Source: Desulfobulbus propionicus
GTDB lineage: Bacteria > Desulfobacterota > Desulfobulbia > Desulfobulbales > Desulfobulbaceae
Length of the DNA: 64,000 nt
Assembly (NCBI GenBank): GCA_002748755.1
Contig: PDTD01000011.1
Location: 1-64,000 of the forward strand
Direction: 5' to 3'
Shown: positions 1-8,689 of the stretch, piece by piece
Layout: the number at the start of each line of letters is the position of its first letter
Numbering within the stretch: position 1 is the first letter of the stretch
Notes under the pieces: generated by a model
What the model was told of the DNA's origin: nothing
Databases searched by the model: none
Seen by the model: only the letters and a program-made list of their open reading frames with translations
Program-made: the position numbers and the translations under genes

Positions 1-1
1 G

Positions 2-82
2 CCTACAGCCAATACCCTGGCAGATTATACCGCGTTGCTGCCGTGGAACGTAACCCTTGAGAAAGACTCCTGCAAGGTGTAG
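2..82 (+). CDS. possible C-terminal fragment of an upstream gene
   Basis: An open frame enters from the left edge and runs for 26 codons to a TAG at 80-82. The residues (ending TLEKDSCKV) look like ordinary protein, while the other two forward frames stop earlier. Nothing identifies the family, and chance openness over this length is quite possible. Confidence 0.3.
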   Translation, partial: PTANTLADYTALLPWNVTLEKDSCKV

Positions 83-383
83 GTCGTTTGGCGCTTACCT
101 TTGTTCGTTATAGCTTGCATAAAACGATGCGTTCTGTTGTCAGTGCGTACAAAAAATACGCTCAGCTATGAGCTACTTGTGGCACTTTAGCACAGTTTGC
201 ACATTTTGCATAATTAAAATGTGTTTTTTTTTCTGTTTCTTTCTTTTTCCCCCGTGATCTGGTCACTGGCATCACATGTAGCAGTGTTTTTTCCCATGAG
301 AGAATATGGTTGGGAACAATTTGGTCGTAAAGGCGTCCATGTATTTGTACAGATTGGGGTTCCTCCAAGCCGGTGCCCCTGCT
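83..383. other. intergenic stretch without a recognisable gene
   Basis: No credible coding frame is visible. The stretch is AT-rich and contains TTTGCACATTTTGCA at 196-210. A near-identical motif on the opposite strand lies at 6820-6833, next to a palindrome upstream of the HTH-HdrCB gene. The rest is unexplained. Confidence 0.4.
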
Positions 384-600
384 CCGAATTGTTCATCAGT
401 CCAGATAAGACCAGGGGCAATTTTTTTTTGGCATGCGCTACGGTACCCTCCTTGCGCTCCAAATACTGCCGAAGGTGGTACCGCCTGAGCTGGGTATTGG
501 TGTATAATTTGGGGCAATGTATGTCTGCTCAGGGCCATCACATCCTTCTGTTTTGGTCTTTTTTTCTCAAGTGAGACAAAATGTTCATGAGAAATTCGGG
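384..600 (+). repeat. MITE-like dispersed repeat, copy 1
   Basis: Full-length copy of the family described in the findings. The left end is CCGAATTGTTCATCAG, the core ATACTGCCGAAGGTGGTACC begins near 463, and the right end is the TTCTCAAGTGAGACAAAATG block followed by TTCATGAGAAATTCGGG. The about 217 bp length matches the other full copies. It carries no coding capacity. Confidence 0.75.
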
Positions 601-922
601 CGAGGATGTGATCGTCAGTCAAGAGGGTATATCTCCTGTGCGTCAGTCCGTTGTTGCAAGAGTTTGTACTTTTTGCGTACGGTATAGGGAACCGATTGTA
701 TCAATTTGATTTCAGTTTTTTCTATGCTATATTGTTTTGTTGTGCCCAGTAATGGTTTAAGGCATGAGCAAGTCGATTCGATTCTGGCAGCCTGGGTGCC
801 CTACGGCTGTCTAGCGTCATTTCGGACTTGGAATTCCTTTTTTTTCGTCCACGACTCACTGCGTTTGTCTTGCCTGTGTACGAGTCTTGGTCAGAGTGGG
901 ACAAAATGTCGTGGAGAGCGCC

Positions 923-1537
923 TTGCAAAGTGTAAAAGTGTCCAATACTGTATCTGGCTATAGTACTCTCAAAGAAACCGCTTTAGGGGCCGGCGCTTCG
1001 GCCGTTGAGATCATACCGGCTAACTGTATCCGTGTTTCATCCCGCTTTGCAGCGCTTTGCAAGCAGCCTGGCTGCCCTTCGTATGGGCTTGCGCCAGGGT
1101 GCCCTCCACATGCCATGCGTCCAACTGTTTTTTCTGACCTTCTAGCAAAATACGTGCGCGTTTTAATTTTTAAAAAGGATGTACCCCGGGAGTACCTGCT
1201 CGATCAGAGAAGGCTGGCTGTGGCCAAGGCTATACATAGGATTGCTGCAGGAGTGGAAATGGCTGCTTTGGCACAGGGACTATCAGGGGCATCAGGATTT
1301 GCCGCAGGGTCCTGCAAGGAGTTGTTTTGCCCGGATATATCTCACTGTGTGGTACTTGGGGAGGGGCAGCCTTGTCTCTACCCGGATGTGGCCCGTCCTT
1401 CCGTCTCAGCGGTTGGCGTGGATGTGACGGATCTCTGCAACCAACTCGGCTGGGAACTTATCTGGTCAGGAAAAGGAAAGGATGGACAGGCCCCTTCGCC
1501 GACAGCGCTGATGCTCGGGCTGGTTTTGCTGGAGTGA
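923..1537 (+). CDS. DUF2284 family predicted metal-binding protein
   Basis: The protein has the DUF2284 arrangement: a short lead (ALGAGASAVEIIPA), then cysteine clusters CKQPGCPSYG and PGCPPHAM, and later CKELFCPD and CVVLGEGQPC. Together these can bind a metal or an iron-sulfur cluster. The biochemical role of the family is not established. The start is uncertain: the TTG at 923 has GGAG six to seven bases upstream, GTG 911 and TTG 887 are also in frame, and no ATG is available nearby. It converges with the zinc-ribbon gene at 1629-1886, and a long inverted repeat lies between the two stops. Confidence 0.75.
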   Translation: MQSVKVSNTVSGYSTLKETALGAGASAVEIIPANCIRVSSRFAALCKQPGCPSYGLAPGCPPHAMRPTVFSDLLAKYVRVLIFKKDVPREYLLDQRRLAVAKAIHRIAAGVEMAALAQGLSGASGFAAGSCKELFCPDISHCVVLGEGQPCLYPDVARPSVSAVGVDVTDLCNQLGWELIWSGKGKDGQAPSPTALMLGLVLLE

Positions 1538-1538
1538 G

Positions 1539-1625
1539 GACCTCACAGGCGCCGTTACTTTCGGCAATGTTTTCAGCAGAAAAGAGAAAGCGTTCTCCTG
1601 CACTGCCTGAGCTGATGTGAGGTCC
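1539..1625. terminator. long inverted repeat between convergent genes
   Basis: GGACCTCACA just after the DUF2284 stop pairs perfectly with TGTGAGGTCC about 70 bases later, and GGC/GCC next to the arms can extend the pairing. It lies exactly between two convergent stop codons, so a bidirectional terminator or transcript-end structure is likely. There is no clean T-run. Confidence 0.45.
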
Positions 1626-1628
1626 GGG

Positions 1629-1886
1629 CTAGCGTGATGCTTCGGCTTGTTTTTTGAGTTGTTTGTATTGCTGTGAATCCGTGATTTTCTTCTGTTGTAT
1701 TTCTTCAATTTCTTCTCTGCTTAAGTGGACGAGTCCACATGCAGGGCAGACAAGCTCTATGGCATCATGGGCCGCACGCTCTCGAAGCTCGTCCACTGTC
1801 ATATGGTCCACATATCCGTTGACACAGCTGAAGCACTCGACCCGAACTGGTTTGCGAGTTCTTTTTTTTGTTGTGTACCTCTTCAC
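1629..1886 (-). CDS. small zinc-ribbon protein of unknown function
   Basis: An 85-residue protein with a basic N-terminus (KRYTTKKRTRKP), then two CxxC knuckles (ECFSCVNG and VCPACG) about 30 residues apart, as in a zinc ribbon. The tail is charged and helical (EEIEEIQQKK). The chosen start is GTG at 1884-1886, because GGGAG lies seven bases upstream. The upstream ATG at 2003 would place the first 39 residues largely inside the adjacent repeat copy, which is unlikely. Its function is unknown, and zinc ribbons of this size often bind nucleic acid or protein. The 5' side abuts repeat copy 2, so its promoter must lie in or next to that repeat. Confidence 0.6.
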   Translation of the reverse strand: MKRYTTKKRTRKPVRVECFSCVNGYVDHMTVDELRERAAHDAIELVCPACGLVHLSREEIEEIQQKKITDSQQYKQLKKQAEASR

Positions 1887-1926
1887 TGGGTAACTCCCAT
1901 CCTGGATAAACGTGCTGTTGTAGGTT

Positions 1927-2140
1927 TGTAGCTGTTTGCAGACTGCCCAGATTCGGTGTTTTTTTAGTAACGCATTACACTTGGGTATAAGTGTTGCCAG
2001 CATACTGCCGAAGATGGCCCTGCCCGAGCTGATCTTGGGTGAACAGTTTGTTGAAATTCGATCCTGTTGACGAACAGCACATGCATTCGTTTTTGCCTAT
2101 TTTTTTTCAATTGAGACAAAAGGACCATGAGAAAACCTGG
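1927..2140 (+). repeat. MITE-like dispersed repeat, copy 2
   Basis: The left end is degenerate near 1927, with GCCCAG at 1945. The core CATACTGCCGAAGATGG is at 2001, followed by GAACAGTTTGTTGAAATT, CAATTGAGACAAAAGG and the right end CCATGAGAAAACCTGG at 2125-2140. The right 44 bases are read as the 3' end of the HdrA coding sequence on the minus strand. Confidence 0.7.
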
Positions 2141-5100
2141 TGCGCTCAGCGGCAATCTGTTCAGAGGCGCAACCCGTGACCGAGACGCCTTGATTGGGAC
2201 AGATTCCCTGGCATATTCCGCATCCAGTGCAAAGAACCGGGTCGATTTCTGCGATTTTCTGTTCCTCTCCCTGTGTATCGACAGTTTCCAGCAGGGTGAT
2301 GGCCGAGCATGGGCAGGCCTCAATGCATACTGCGCAGCCGTCGCATTGTTCAGGAATCACCTGAGCCGATAACGCGTCGAGTTCGATTGTCTTCTTGTTG
2401 AGAAGTATGGCTGCCCTGCCTGCCGCCGCCAGCGACTGGGTGATGGCCTCTTCTATGGGTTTAGGGTATAGGGCCAGGCCGGTCACAAATATGCCCTTGG
2501 CCTGTAACTCTACGGGCCGAAGCTGGGCGTGCGCTTCCTGGAAAAAGCCGTCTGTATTGAGAGGCAGAGTAAAAAGTGCTGCCAGTTTTTTTGCATCAGG
2601 ATTGGCCAGGGTGGCCGAGGCTAGAATAACCAGGTCTGCTTCGATTTCCAGGGGAAGGTGGAGAACGTGATCATGGACTTTGACTAGGGTTTTGTTTTCT
2701 TCCCGGCAGACAACAGGCGGGCTCTGGAGTTGATACTTGATGAAGGGTATGCCAAGTGCGCGAGCCTGATTGTAGATTTTCTCACGTTGACCATAGGTAT
2801 GGATTTCTCTGTACAGGATGAAGATTCGTCGGGAAGGGACTTCCTGTTTGAGCTTGATGGCGCTTTGAATGGATTGCGTGCAGCAGTATTTGGAGCAGTA
2901 CGGGTGTTCTTTGTTGCGTGACCCCACGCACTGGATAAAGACAAAGGTTTTTCCCGTGGCCACACGGACCTCGTTGTGCGTATGAAGTTTGTCAAATTCT
3001 AACAGGGCCACCACATTGGGTATTTTGCCGTATCCAAATTCAGTGGGGATATATCGTTTCCCTCCAGACGCTATGATAACAACCCCGTGGGGGATGGTTT
3101 TTTCTCGTCCTTTGCCGGATTGAATGGTCGTGTGGAAATGGCCAACATGACCGTTTGAGTCTCTGACCGTTGTCTTCATGTGTACGGTAATATTTTTTTC
3201 GGCGCGGATGTTTTTCCGCAGCTCCTCAAGATAGTGGCTAACGTCTTCACCGTTCCAAGTCTGGTAAAGATGCTGGGCATTTCCGCCAAGGAGTGATGTT
3301 TTTTCAATAAGGTCGACCTTGAACCCTTGCCGTGCCAGATTGAGCGCAGAGGTCATTCCGGCAAGACCGCCGCCAATAATCAGAGCCGTTGGGATGACTG
3401 GGATTGCGACAGGGAGCAAAGGCTTTTGCAGGGTAACTTTTGCCACTGCTGTTGCCACAGCCGCACGGACGAGATTTTCAGTTGGGACAGCGGCCTGTTC
3501 TGGATCGTTTTGCTGCCCCCAGGCGTTCTGATTTTGGATGTCGGCCATCTCTATCATCTTTTCATGAATCCCGGCATCCTGTAATCTCTGGCGAATGAGG
3601 TCTTCATCCCCTCGTGGGCTCCCTGCAACCACCACGATGCGGTCGAGTTTTTTGGACAGAATTTGGCTGCTGATGCAATTTTCGTTTTTTTGAGCACAGG
3701 AAAAAAAGCCTTGCTCTACATGAATGACGTTTGGAAGAGTCCAGGCGTACTGTGCCAGTTTCTCTTCATCCACCACAGCGGTATTGTGTGGCCCACAATG
3801 ACACAGATACACCCCTATTCTGGGGTTAGTCTCGAAGGATACGTTGTTTGCCGGATAATGCCGCACCTCCCTATTCCGGTAGCGGACGTCCTTGAGTAGT
3901 TCCGCTGCGCAGGCCGCTGCAGCAGAGCCTTCTGTTACAGCCTGGGGGATATCCTGGGGACCGTTGAAGGCCCCGCAGGAGAAGATGCCTTCCCGGCTGG
4001 TGGAGACCGGCATAAAGGCAGAAGTGGAGGCAAATCGGTCAGGGGTAAGATGCACCCCCATGCGTTCAGCCAGGGCGCTGGCAGAGTCCGAGGGTTTGAG
4101 GCCGACCGAGAGAATGACCATATCAAAGGTTTTCTCGACCTGTTTCCCCATGGTGTTAACAGTGTGCAGCCTGAGACGTCCACTCCCCTCTTCGGGTTCA
4201 AGGCGGTGCAATTTGGCCCGGGTGTAGTGGATATCATATTGCTCTTGGCTGCTGGCCAGATACCTGTCACAGTCCTTACCCTGGATGCGTATATCTGTGC
4301 AATAGAGAGTGATCTCCGCATCAGGCAGCTGATTCCTGATCATGATCGCTTCCTTGATGGCATGCATACAGCATACCGAAGAACAGTATTCATTGTGTGG
4401 GCGATGCCTGTCCCTGCTCCCCACACACTGTAGAAAAGCGATGCTTTTTGGGGGCATGTTATCCAACGGCTTGAGCAACGAGCCACGTGTCGGTCCGTCA
4501 GGGGCCAGAAGACGCTCCAACTCTATGGCTGTGAGGACATTGGGAAACCTGCCGTATCCCCAAATATTGTCCTGGCCAGGTTGAAAGGTCGTGCAGCCGG
4601 GGGCAAGGATAACAGCGCCTACAGGGAAAGTGTGGTGTTGAACGGCATCATGAAAATCAATAGCATCGGTAGGACAAGTTGCACGGCAGAGACCGCACTC
4701 CTGTTTATGTGTCAACTGCAAGCAGATTGAGGCATCTATCTCATAGTGAAATGGTATTGCCTGGGGATATTTAATGAATATTGCTTTTCGTTGAGAGAGG
4801 CTACCGTCGAAGGTGTCCCTGGTTAACTCCGGGCAGACCGCTGCACATTGGCCGCAGGCAATACAGCGCTTCTGATCCACATAGCGGGGCATCTGTTTGA
4901 CATGAGCGGTGAAGTCGCCAGCCAGCCCGTGCACCTGTTCAACCTCTGCATTGGTAATGATGTGGATATTGCGATGGTGGGCACATGCGACCAATTGGGG
5001 CGTGATGCCCCAAAGGGAACAGGAAGGAGTTGGATATGTCATGGCAATCCTGGGCATGGCTCCGCCAATGGCCCCGGTCTTTTCAACCAGATGAACGTAA

Positions 5101-5192
5101 AAGCCTGCATCAGCAAGGTCCAGCGCGGCCTGCATCCCGGCTATGCCGCCGCCAATGACCAGTATTGCCCCTGTTTTTCTGATCGCCACCAT
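2097..5192 (-). CDS. double HdrA-like FAD/iron-sulfur oxidoreductase
   Basis: A 1031-residue soluble flavoprotein made of two HdrA-type halves. Half 1 has the dinucleotide fold GGGIAG (about residue 14), a cysteine near 58 where HdrA proteins carry a conserved Cys, and ferredoxin-type clusters at C110/C113/C116/C120 and C147/C156/C159/C163. Half 2 starts with GGGLAGM near 605. Two further clusters, CDGCAVCIEAC and CTGCGICQGIC, lie near 950 and 990. HdrA-like proteins pass or bifurcate electrons between FAD and HdrBC partners. The physiological partner here is inferred from the upstream HdrCB-type gene, 7 bases away. The start is ATG 5190-5192 behind AAGGGG. The last 14 or so residues (ending VSIEKK) are encoded by repeat copy 2, so the native C-terminus has been replaced or extended. 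Confidence 0.9.
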   Translation of the reverse strand: MVAIRKTGAILVIGGGIAGMQAALDLADAGFYVHLVEKTGAIGGAMPRIAMTYPTPSCSLWGITPQLVACAHHRNIHIITNAEVEQVHGLAGDFTAHVKQMPRYVDQKRCIACGQCAAVCPELTRDTFDGSLSQRKAIFIKYPQAIPFHYEIDASICLQLTHKQECGLCRATCPTDAIDFHDAVQHHTFPVGAVILAPGCTTFQPGQDNIWGYGRFPNVLTAIELERLLAPDGPTRGSLLKPLDNMPPKSIAFLQCVGSRDRHRPHNEYCSSVCCMHAIKEAIMIRNQLPDAEITLYCTDIRIQGKDCDRYLASSQEQYDIHYTRAKLHRLEPEEGSGRLRLHTVNTMGKQVEKTFDMVILSVGLKPSDSASALAERMGVHLTPDRFASTSAFMPVSTSREGIFSCGAFNGPQDIPQAVTEGSAAAACAAELLKDVRYRNREVRHYPANNVSFETNPRIGVYLCHCGPHNTAVVDEEKLAQYAWTLPNVIHVEQGFFSCAQKNENCISSQILSKKLDRIVVVAGSPRGDEDLIRQRLQDAGIHEKMIEMADIQNQNAWGQQNDPEQAAVPTENLVRAAVATAVAKVTLQKPLLPVAIPVIPTALIIGGGLAGMTSALNLARQGFKVDLIEKTSLLGGNAQHLYQTWNGEDVSHYLEELRKNIRAEKNITVHMKTTVRDSNGHVGHFHTTIQSGKGREKTIPHGVVIIASGGKRYIPTEFGYGKIPNVVALLEFDKLHTHNEVRVATGKTFVFIQCVGSRNKEHPYCSKYCCTQSIQSAIKLKQEVPSRRIFILYREIHTYGQREKIYNQARALGIPFIKYQLQSPPVVCREENKTLVKVHDHVLHLPLEIEADLVILASATLANPDAKKLAALFTLPLNTDGFFQEAHAQLRPVELQAKGIFVTGLALYPKPIEEAITQSLAAAGRAAILLNKKTIELDALSAQVIPEQCDGCAVCIEACPCSAITLLETVDTQGEEQKIAEIDPVLCTGCGICQGICPNQGVSVTGCASEQIAAERTRFSHGPFVSIEKK

Positions 5193-5199
5193 GAACCCC

Positions 5200-6663
5200 T
5201 TAGCTCTGGTCAGGCCTTTGGTGCAGGGCCTGCGCGACAAGCTCCCAGAGTAGTTTGACCTCAATGCCAAGGTCAAATTCTCGGTTGAGTGTTTGCTCCA
5301 TCTGGTCTTTGCAGTTGTGGCAGGAGGTCACAATGAGTTGAGCCTTGGATTCCTTGATCTGACGGGCCTTTTTACGGCCATAATAGACGCGTTCCACAGT
5401 GAATGGGCCAGCATTGGCACCACCGCCGGCCCCGCAGCAGTAGGTGTCGTCCATGGTGGGCTCAAGTTCTGTCATATTGGGACAGCAGGCTTGGGTTATG
5501 GCTCGGCTTTCCCGGTAAAAGGATTGGCCAAAGGCCTTGCGTGATTGCCTCCCATAATGGCATGGGTCGTGGATCGCGGTCAGCTGGTTGTGTACGCTGT
5601 TGTCTAGAATTATCCTCTTGCCACAAATATATTCCATCAGCAGATCGAAAACCGAATAGACGGTATATGTTTTCAGGGCTTCTGGAAACCATCTTTGTAA
5701 TCCTAACCTTGTGGCGTAATAGGCGTGACCGCATTCCGGCAGCAACAGCGCCTGGCAGTTTAAGCGTTTCATGTTATCGACAATGCGGGCAACCATGGTT
5801 TTCATGGCATTGTCGTCACCGGTATAGTAAGCCCAGTTGACACCTTCCCAGTTTTCTGATGCAATGGTCCAGGATTCTTGAGCAGCATGAAATATTCGCC
5901 ACCACCAGGTTAGTCTTTCTGGTTCGGCAAAGGGGTCCCTGGAGTTAACAGTAATCAGCAGCCGTGCACCGCGTACATCTATGGGCGTGACAAAACCCCG
6001 GCAGGCACCTTGGTGTAGTTCTTCTCCTAAGGTGTTTAGAAGTTTTGTAAAGTCGGTTTTGGGGATGCCCAGATTGTTCCCCTTTTCAAGACAGAGGGTG
6101 ATCCCCTTTTGCAGCGGATGGGGGACCTTGGTTCGCTCTCTGGCGGCTCTCAGCGTACGTATGAGATCCACGATGCGGACATCCATGGAACAGGATTCTT
6201 CACATCGGCCGCATAAGGTGCATTTCCATGGCCAGTCTATGGCCAGAAGTTCTTCGTTCAGGCCTAAAAAGGCCATGCGTATAATTTTTCGGGGGTCCAG
6301 TCCATCCACACCGGAAAGGGGGCAGGCGCTTGCACAGCTCCCGCAGGTGGTGCAGGTTTCGACCATGGTCGATTCTGGATAGAGAGAGTTGGTTTTTTCC
6401 GTTAGCCGGACGACTTGAAGGGTTGTTTGCTCCTGTGGCGGTCGTGCGGCAGGGGGGGGTGGCGACGATGGGCGAATACCATCAATACGTGGGGTACGTC
6501 CGTATTTTTCGCACAGTTTACGGTAGGCTTCAAGCTGGATGAGGTAGCGTCTTCCCGGACCTTTCTGGGCAGGGAGGGTGCCTGAATTGATCCAGTTCCG
6601 GATCGTATTTCTATGAACACCAAACTCTTCAGCCAATTCGTTGACTTTTGCTTCATACATCAT
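5200..6663 (-). CDS. HTH domain fused to HdrC/HdrB-type iron-sulfur protein
   Basis: A 487-residue protein. Residues 1-50 form a MerR/excisionase-like helix-turn-helix (ELAEEFGVHRNTIRNWI, then the wing-like GTLPAQKGPGRRYL). A proline-rich linker (PSSPPPPAARPP) follows, then two HdrC-like 4Fe-4S motifs (CTTCGSCASACP near 104 and CTLCGRCEESC near 145). The HdrB-like part has one complete CCG domain: DPCHYGRQ near 365, CCGAGGG near 406, SCHNCKDQ near 448. The first CCG repeat seems degenerate, with a lone Cys in PECGHAYY. It precedes the HdrA gene with 7 bases between, so the two probably form one redox complex. A DNA-binding head on such a module suggests redox sensing or autoregulation (inference). 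The start, ATG 6661-6663 or 6658-6660, has a weak ribosome site. Confidence 0.85.
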   Translation of the reverse strand: MMYEAKVNELAEEFGVHRNTIRNWINSGTLPAQKGPGRRYLIQLEAYRKLCEKYGRTPRIDGIRPSSPPPPAARPPQEQTTLQVVRLTEKTNSLYPESTMVETCTTCGSCASACPLSGVDGLDPRKIIRMAFLGLNEELLAIDWPWKCTLCGRCEESCSMDVRIVDLIRTLRAARERTKVPHPLQKGITLCLEKGNNLGIPKTDFTKLLNTLGEELHQGACRGFVTPIDVRGARLLITVNSRDPFAEPERLTWWWRIFHAAQESWTIASENWEGVNWAYYTGDDNAMKTMVARIVDNMKRLNCQALLLPECGHAYYATRLGLQRWFPEALKTYTVYSVFDLLMEYICGKRIILDNSVHNQLTAIHDPCHYGRQSRKAFGQSFYRESRAITQACCPNMTELEPTMDDTYCCGAGGGANAGPFTVERVYYGRKKARQIKESKAQLIVTSCHNCKDQMEQTLNREFDLGIEVKLLWELVAQALHQRPDQS

Positions 6664-6796
6664 TGTCGTACCGCATACAATGCAATGGTGAACAGCCCCC
6701 TTCAGTGGGTTTGTTGAGAGAACGAAGCCTCTGCCAATGAAAGTGCCTCGAACCACGCATACGGCGTCAGGCACTTTGGCGCGTCCTGAGCTTGTG

Positions 6797-6823
6797 TGCA
6801 CAAACCACCAAAGGGTTTGTGCA
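6797..6823. promoter_or_regulatory. candidate operator palindrome upstream of HTH-HdrCB
   Basis: TGCACAAACC and GGTTTGTGCA form a perfect 10-bp inverted repeat with a 7-base spacer. It lies about 134 bases before the start of the HTH-HdrCB fusion. The adjacent TGCAAAATGTGCAA (6820-6833) recurs, inverted, at 196-210. Its position and symmetry suit an operator for the fused HTH domain, but a transcript hairpin is also possible. Confidence 0.45.
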
Positions 6824-7059
6824 AAATGTGCAATGCGTACACTATTCCTGTTTCGGTGAGTTTTTGCAAGTGCTAAATGGGTGTATCCATTTCAAGAGCA
6901 CTGCAAGGGAACGGTTGATCAGACCTGTGTTTCATGCACATGGTCAAGGATCAACATGAGGGTATGAAGAGGAGATCCTGGATGAGCATAGTAGCCGCAG
7001 AAAGAGGGCACTGAAAGGGATGGCTACCTGCGGCGCCATGCCCTGAAGAAATAATCTTT

Positions 7060-7227
7060 TCCGTTGAAGCCCAAGAAAAAGGCGTGGCTAAAAACGAGTG
7101 AATCTGGCACAGCCTGAGTTAAGCGTGGGTGCACATTTTGTCGAAATTGGAGCCTGCTTGCGGATAGTATATCCATCTGTTTTTGTTTTTTCTCAAGTAA
7201 GAGAAAAGGTGCATGCGCAAATTCGGG
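7060..7227 (+). repeat. MITE-like dispersed repeat, copy 3 (left part worn)
   Basis: The right two-thirds is clear: GCACATTTTGTCGAAATTGG, ATCCATCTGTTTTTG, TTTTTTCTCAAGTAAGAGAAA and the end GCGCAAATTCGGG. The core is recognisable as ATCTGGCACAGCCTGAGTTAAG. The left boundary is only approximate. Confidence 0.6.
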
Positions 7228-7231
7228 TGAG

Positions 7232-7285
7232 TCCTGATTTCTCATCAGCCCAGGTGGTTCCAGTTGCGGTAGTTTTTAATAGGAG
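7232..7285 (+). repeat. left-end fragment of the MITE-like repeat
   Basis: CCTGATTTCTCATCAGCCCA followed by GGTGGTTCCAGTTGCGGTAG matches the left end of the family, as in the copy at 41105. It begins 4 bases after the end of copy 3 and loses similarity after about 50 bases, so two copies abut here. The rest of the gap to 7477 has no gene. Confidence 0.6.
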
Positions 7286-7477
7286 GGTGCTGGACAGGGA
7301 GCAGCGGCGGAATACCTTTGGTGGCAGCAGGGAACTGTCACGGCGGAAAAGTGATTCAGGTCAATCAAGAGGGGCGAGTGTTTGAGACCAGACCAGTGAG
7401 CAGCCCAGAACAGCCCAAGAGAAAAACTCGTCTGCATCCTTATCTGGCGAACCCCCTCTTCTGGTAGCGCAATGGAG

Positions 7478-8455
7478 TTATCTCGTGGCCTCGAGCATCT
7501 TGACCAGTAACTGCTGGACTTCTGGGGTACTGTAGAACTCGAGGTGTTTGAGGTCGGCAGCCTTTTCTCGGAAAGAGTGTATGTCTGGTTGTTCTTGGAC
7601 CATCATTCCTTGGCTTCTCAATATCTGAAGGCGTTGCCTCTCTTTTTTTCTGTTTTTCTTTCGTTGGACAACAGCCGCCTGGTGCATGGCCTTCTGTATC
7701 ATCTCTTGGGTTTTCGGGGACAGTTTTTTCCACCAGATCATGGAGGCTACATCAATGTGAGCTGAGTAGATATGCCGACTCATGGTCACATATTTTTGTA
7801 CTTCAAAGAAGTTATAGACATCCATGACCCAGAGAGGATTTTCCTGACCGTCAATGTCCCCTCGTTGTAATGCCCCATAGATGGGCCAGGGTACCAGGGT
7901 CGGATCAGCGCCAAGGGCCTGCCAGATTTCTCTGTGGGGCGGCGAGGACAGAACTCTGATTTTTAAGCCCTTGACATCTTGAGCTGTTTTCACTTCCCTA
8001 CGGTTGTTGGTCAGGTTGCGGAAGCCGCTTTCCGAGAATGCCAGTCCCTTGAGCCCCCTTGGTCCCAGGGCCTCGAGAAGTTCTTTGCCCAGGGGACCGT
8101 CCAGAATTGTATCAACTTGTTGGTTGTCCTTGAACAAAAACGGGTAGTTGATCACCCGAACAATGGGTGCTACCGTTTCAAAAGGTTTGACCGTTAGAAC
8201 CCCCAGGTGCACAGATCCCTTCTGAAGCTGCCGGAGGATTTTGGTTTCATTCCCTAGGGATGCGGAATGGTAGATTTTGACCGTGAATGTTCCCTTGGAT
8301 TTGTGTTCCAGAATTTTTTTGAATGTATCCGCAACAATATATTGTGCTGAACCGGGTTTTGTCACTATCCCAAGTTCCAGCTTTTGCACTGTTAGGCCAA
8401 GAGAAGGAAAAAGAAAAAAAGAGATTCCCCAAAACAACCATATGTACGTTCGCAT
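7478..8455 (-). CDS. TRAP transporter substrate-binding protein, DctP family
   Basis: A 325-residue protein with an N-terminal signal peptide (hydrophobic WLFWGISFFLFPSLG), expected in the periplasm. DctP-family hallmarks include GNETKILRQLQKGSVHLGV, YPFLFKD, AFSESGFRNLTNNRR, the conserved DVKGLKIRV and YGALQRGDIDGQENPL. Family members bind small organic acids for a DctQM membrane carrier. No dctQ or dctM is visible within several kb, so it may serve a remote carrier or a sensor. The ATG has AAGGAAAA upstream. The ligand cannot be told from the sequence. Confidence 0.85.
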   Translation of the reverse strand: MRTYIWLFWGISFFLFPSLGLTVQKLELGIVTKPGSAQYIVADTFKKILEHKSKGTFTVKIYHSASLGNETKILRQLQKGSVHLGVLTVKPFETVAPIVRVINYPFLFKDNQQVDTILDGPLGKELLEALGPRGLKGLAFSESGFRNLTNNRREVKTAQDVKGLKIRVLSSPPHREIWQALGADPTLVPWPIYGALQRGDIDGQENPLWVMDVYNFFEVQKYVTMSRHIYSAHIDVASMIWWKKLSPKTQEMIQKAMHQAAVVQRKKNRKKERQRLQILRSQGMMVQEQPDIHSFREKAADLKHLEFYSTPEVQQLLVKMLEATR

Positions 8456-8689
8456 AATGTTTTCCTTGCGCGGTGAGCGATGACTTTGAACAAAAGCCGT
8501 TATCGTTCATGAATTCAAGGAGCAGTATGAAGAATCAATTCAAGAACGCGGCCAGTAATCACATAAAATTGGGAGAGTTAGTTGTGGCGATTGCACAAAA
8601 TCGCCAACGCAACTCACAAGCTATGTCGAGGCTTGTGTGCTAGAACCGCAGCCCAAAAAGCTGCCTGGTTCTTTTCTGACAGACCCTTG
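8456..8689. other. intergenic stretch with two adjacent hairpins
   Basis: No gene is seen. TGGCGATT (8585-8592) pairs with AATCGCCA (8599-8606), and CACAAGC (8614-8620) with GCTTGTG (8630-8636). They lie upstream of dctP on the minus strand and could be terminator-like or regulatory structures. Confidence 0.35.

Noticed and set aside
706-960. Possible further repeat copy upstream of the DUF2284 gene (GTGGGACAAAATGTCGTG near 896)
   Set aside because: Only about 20 bases resemble the family and neither terminal sequence nor core could be found.
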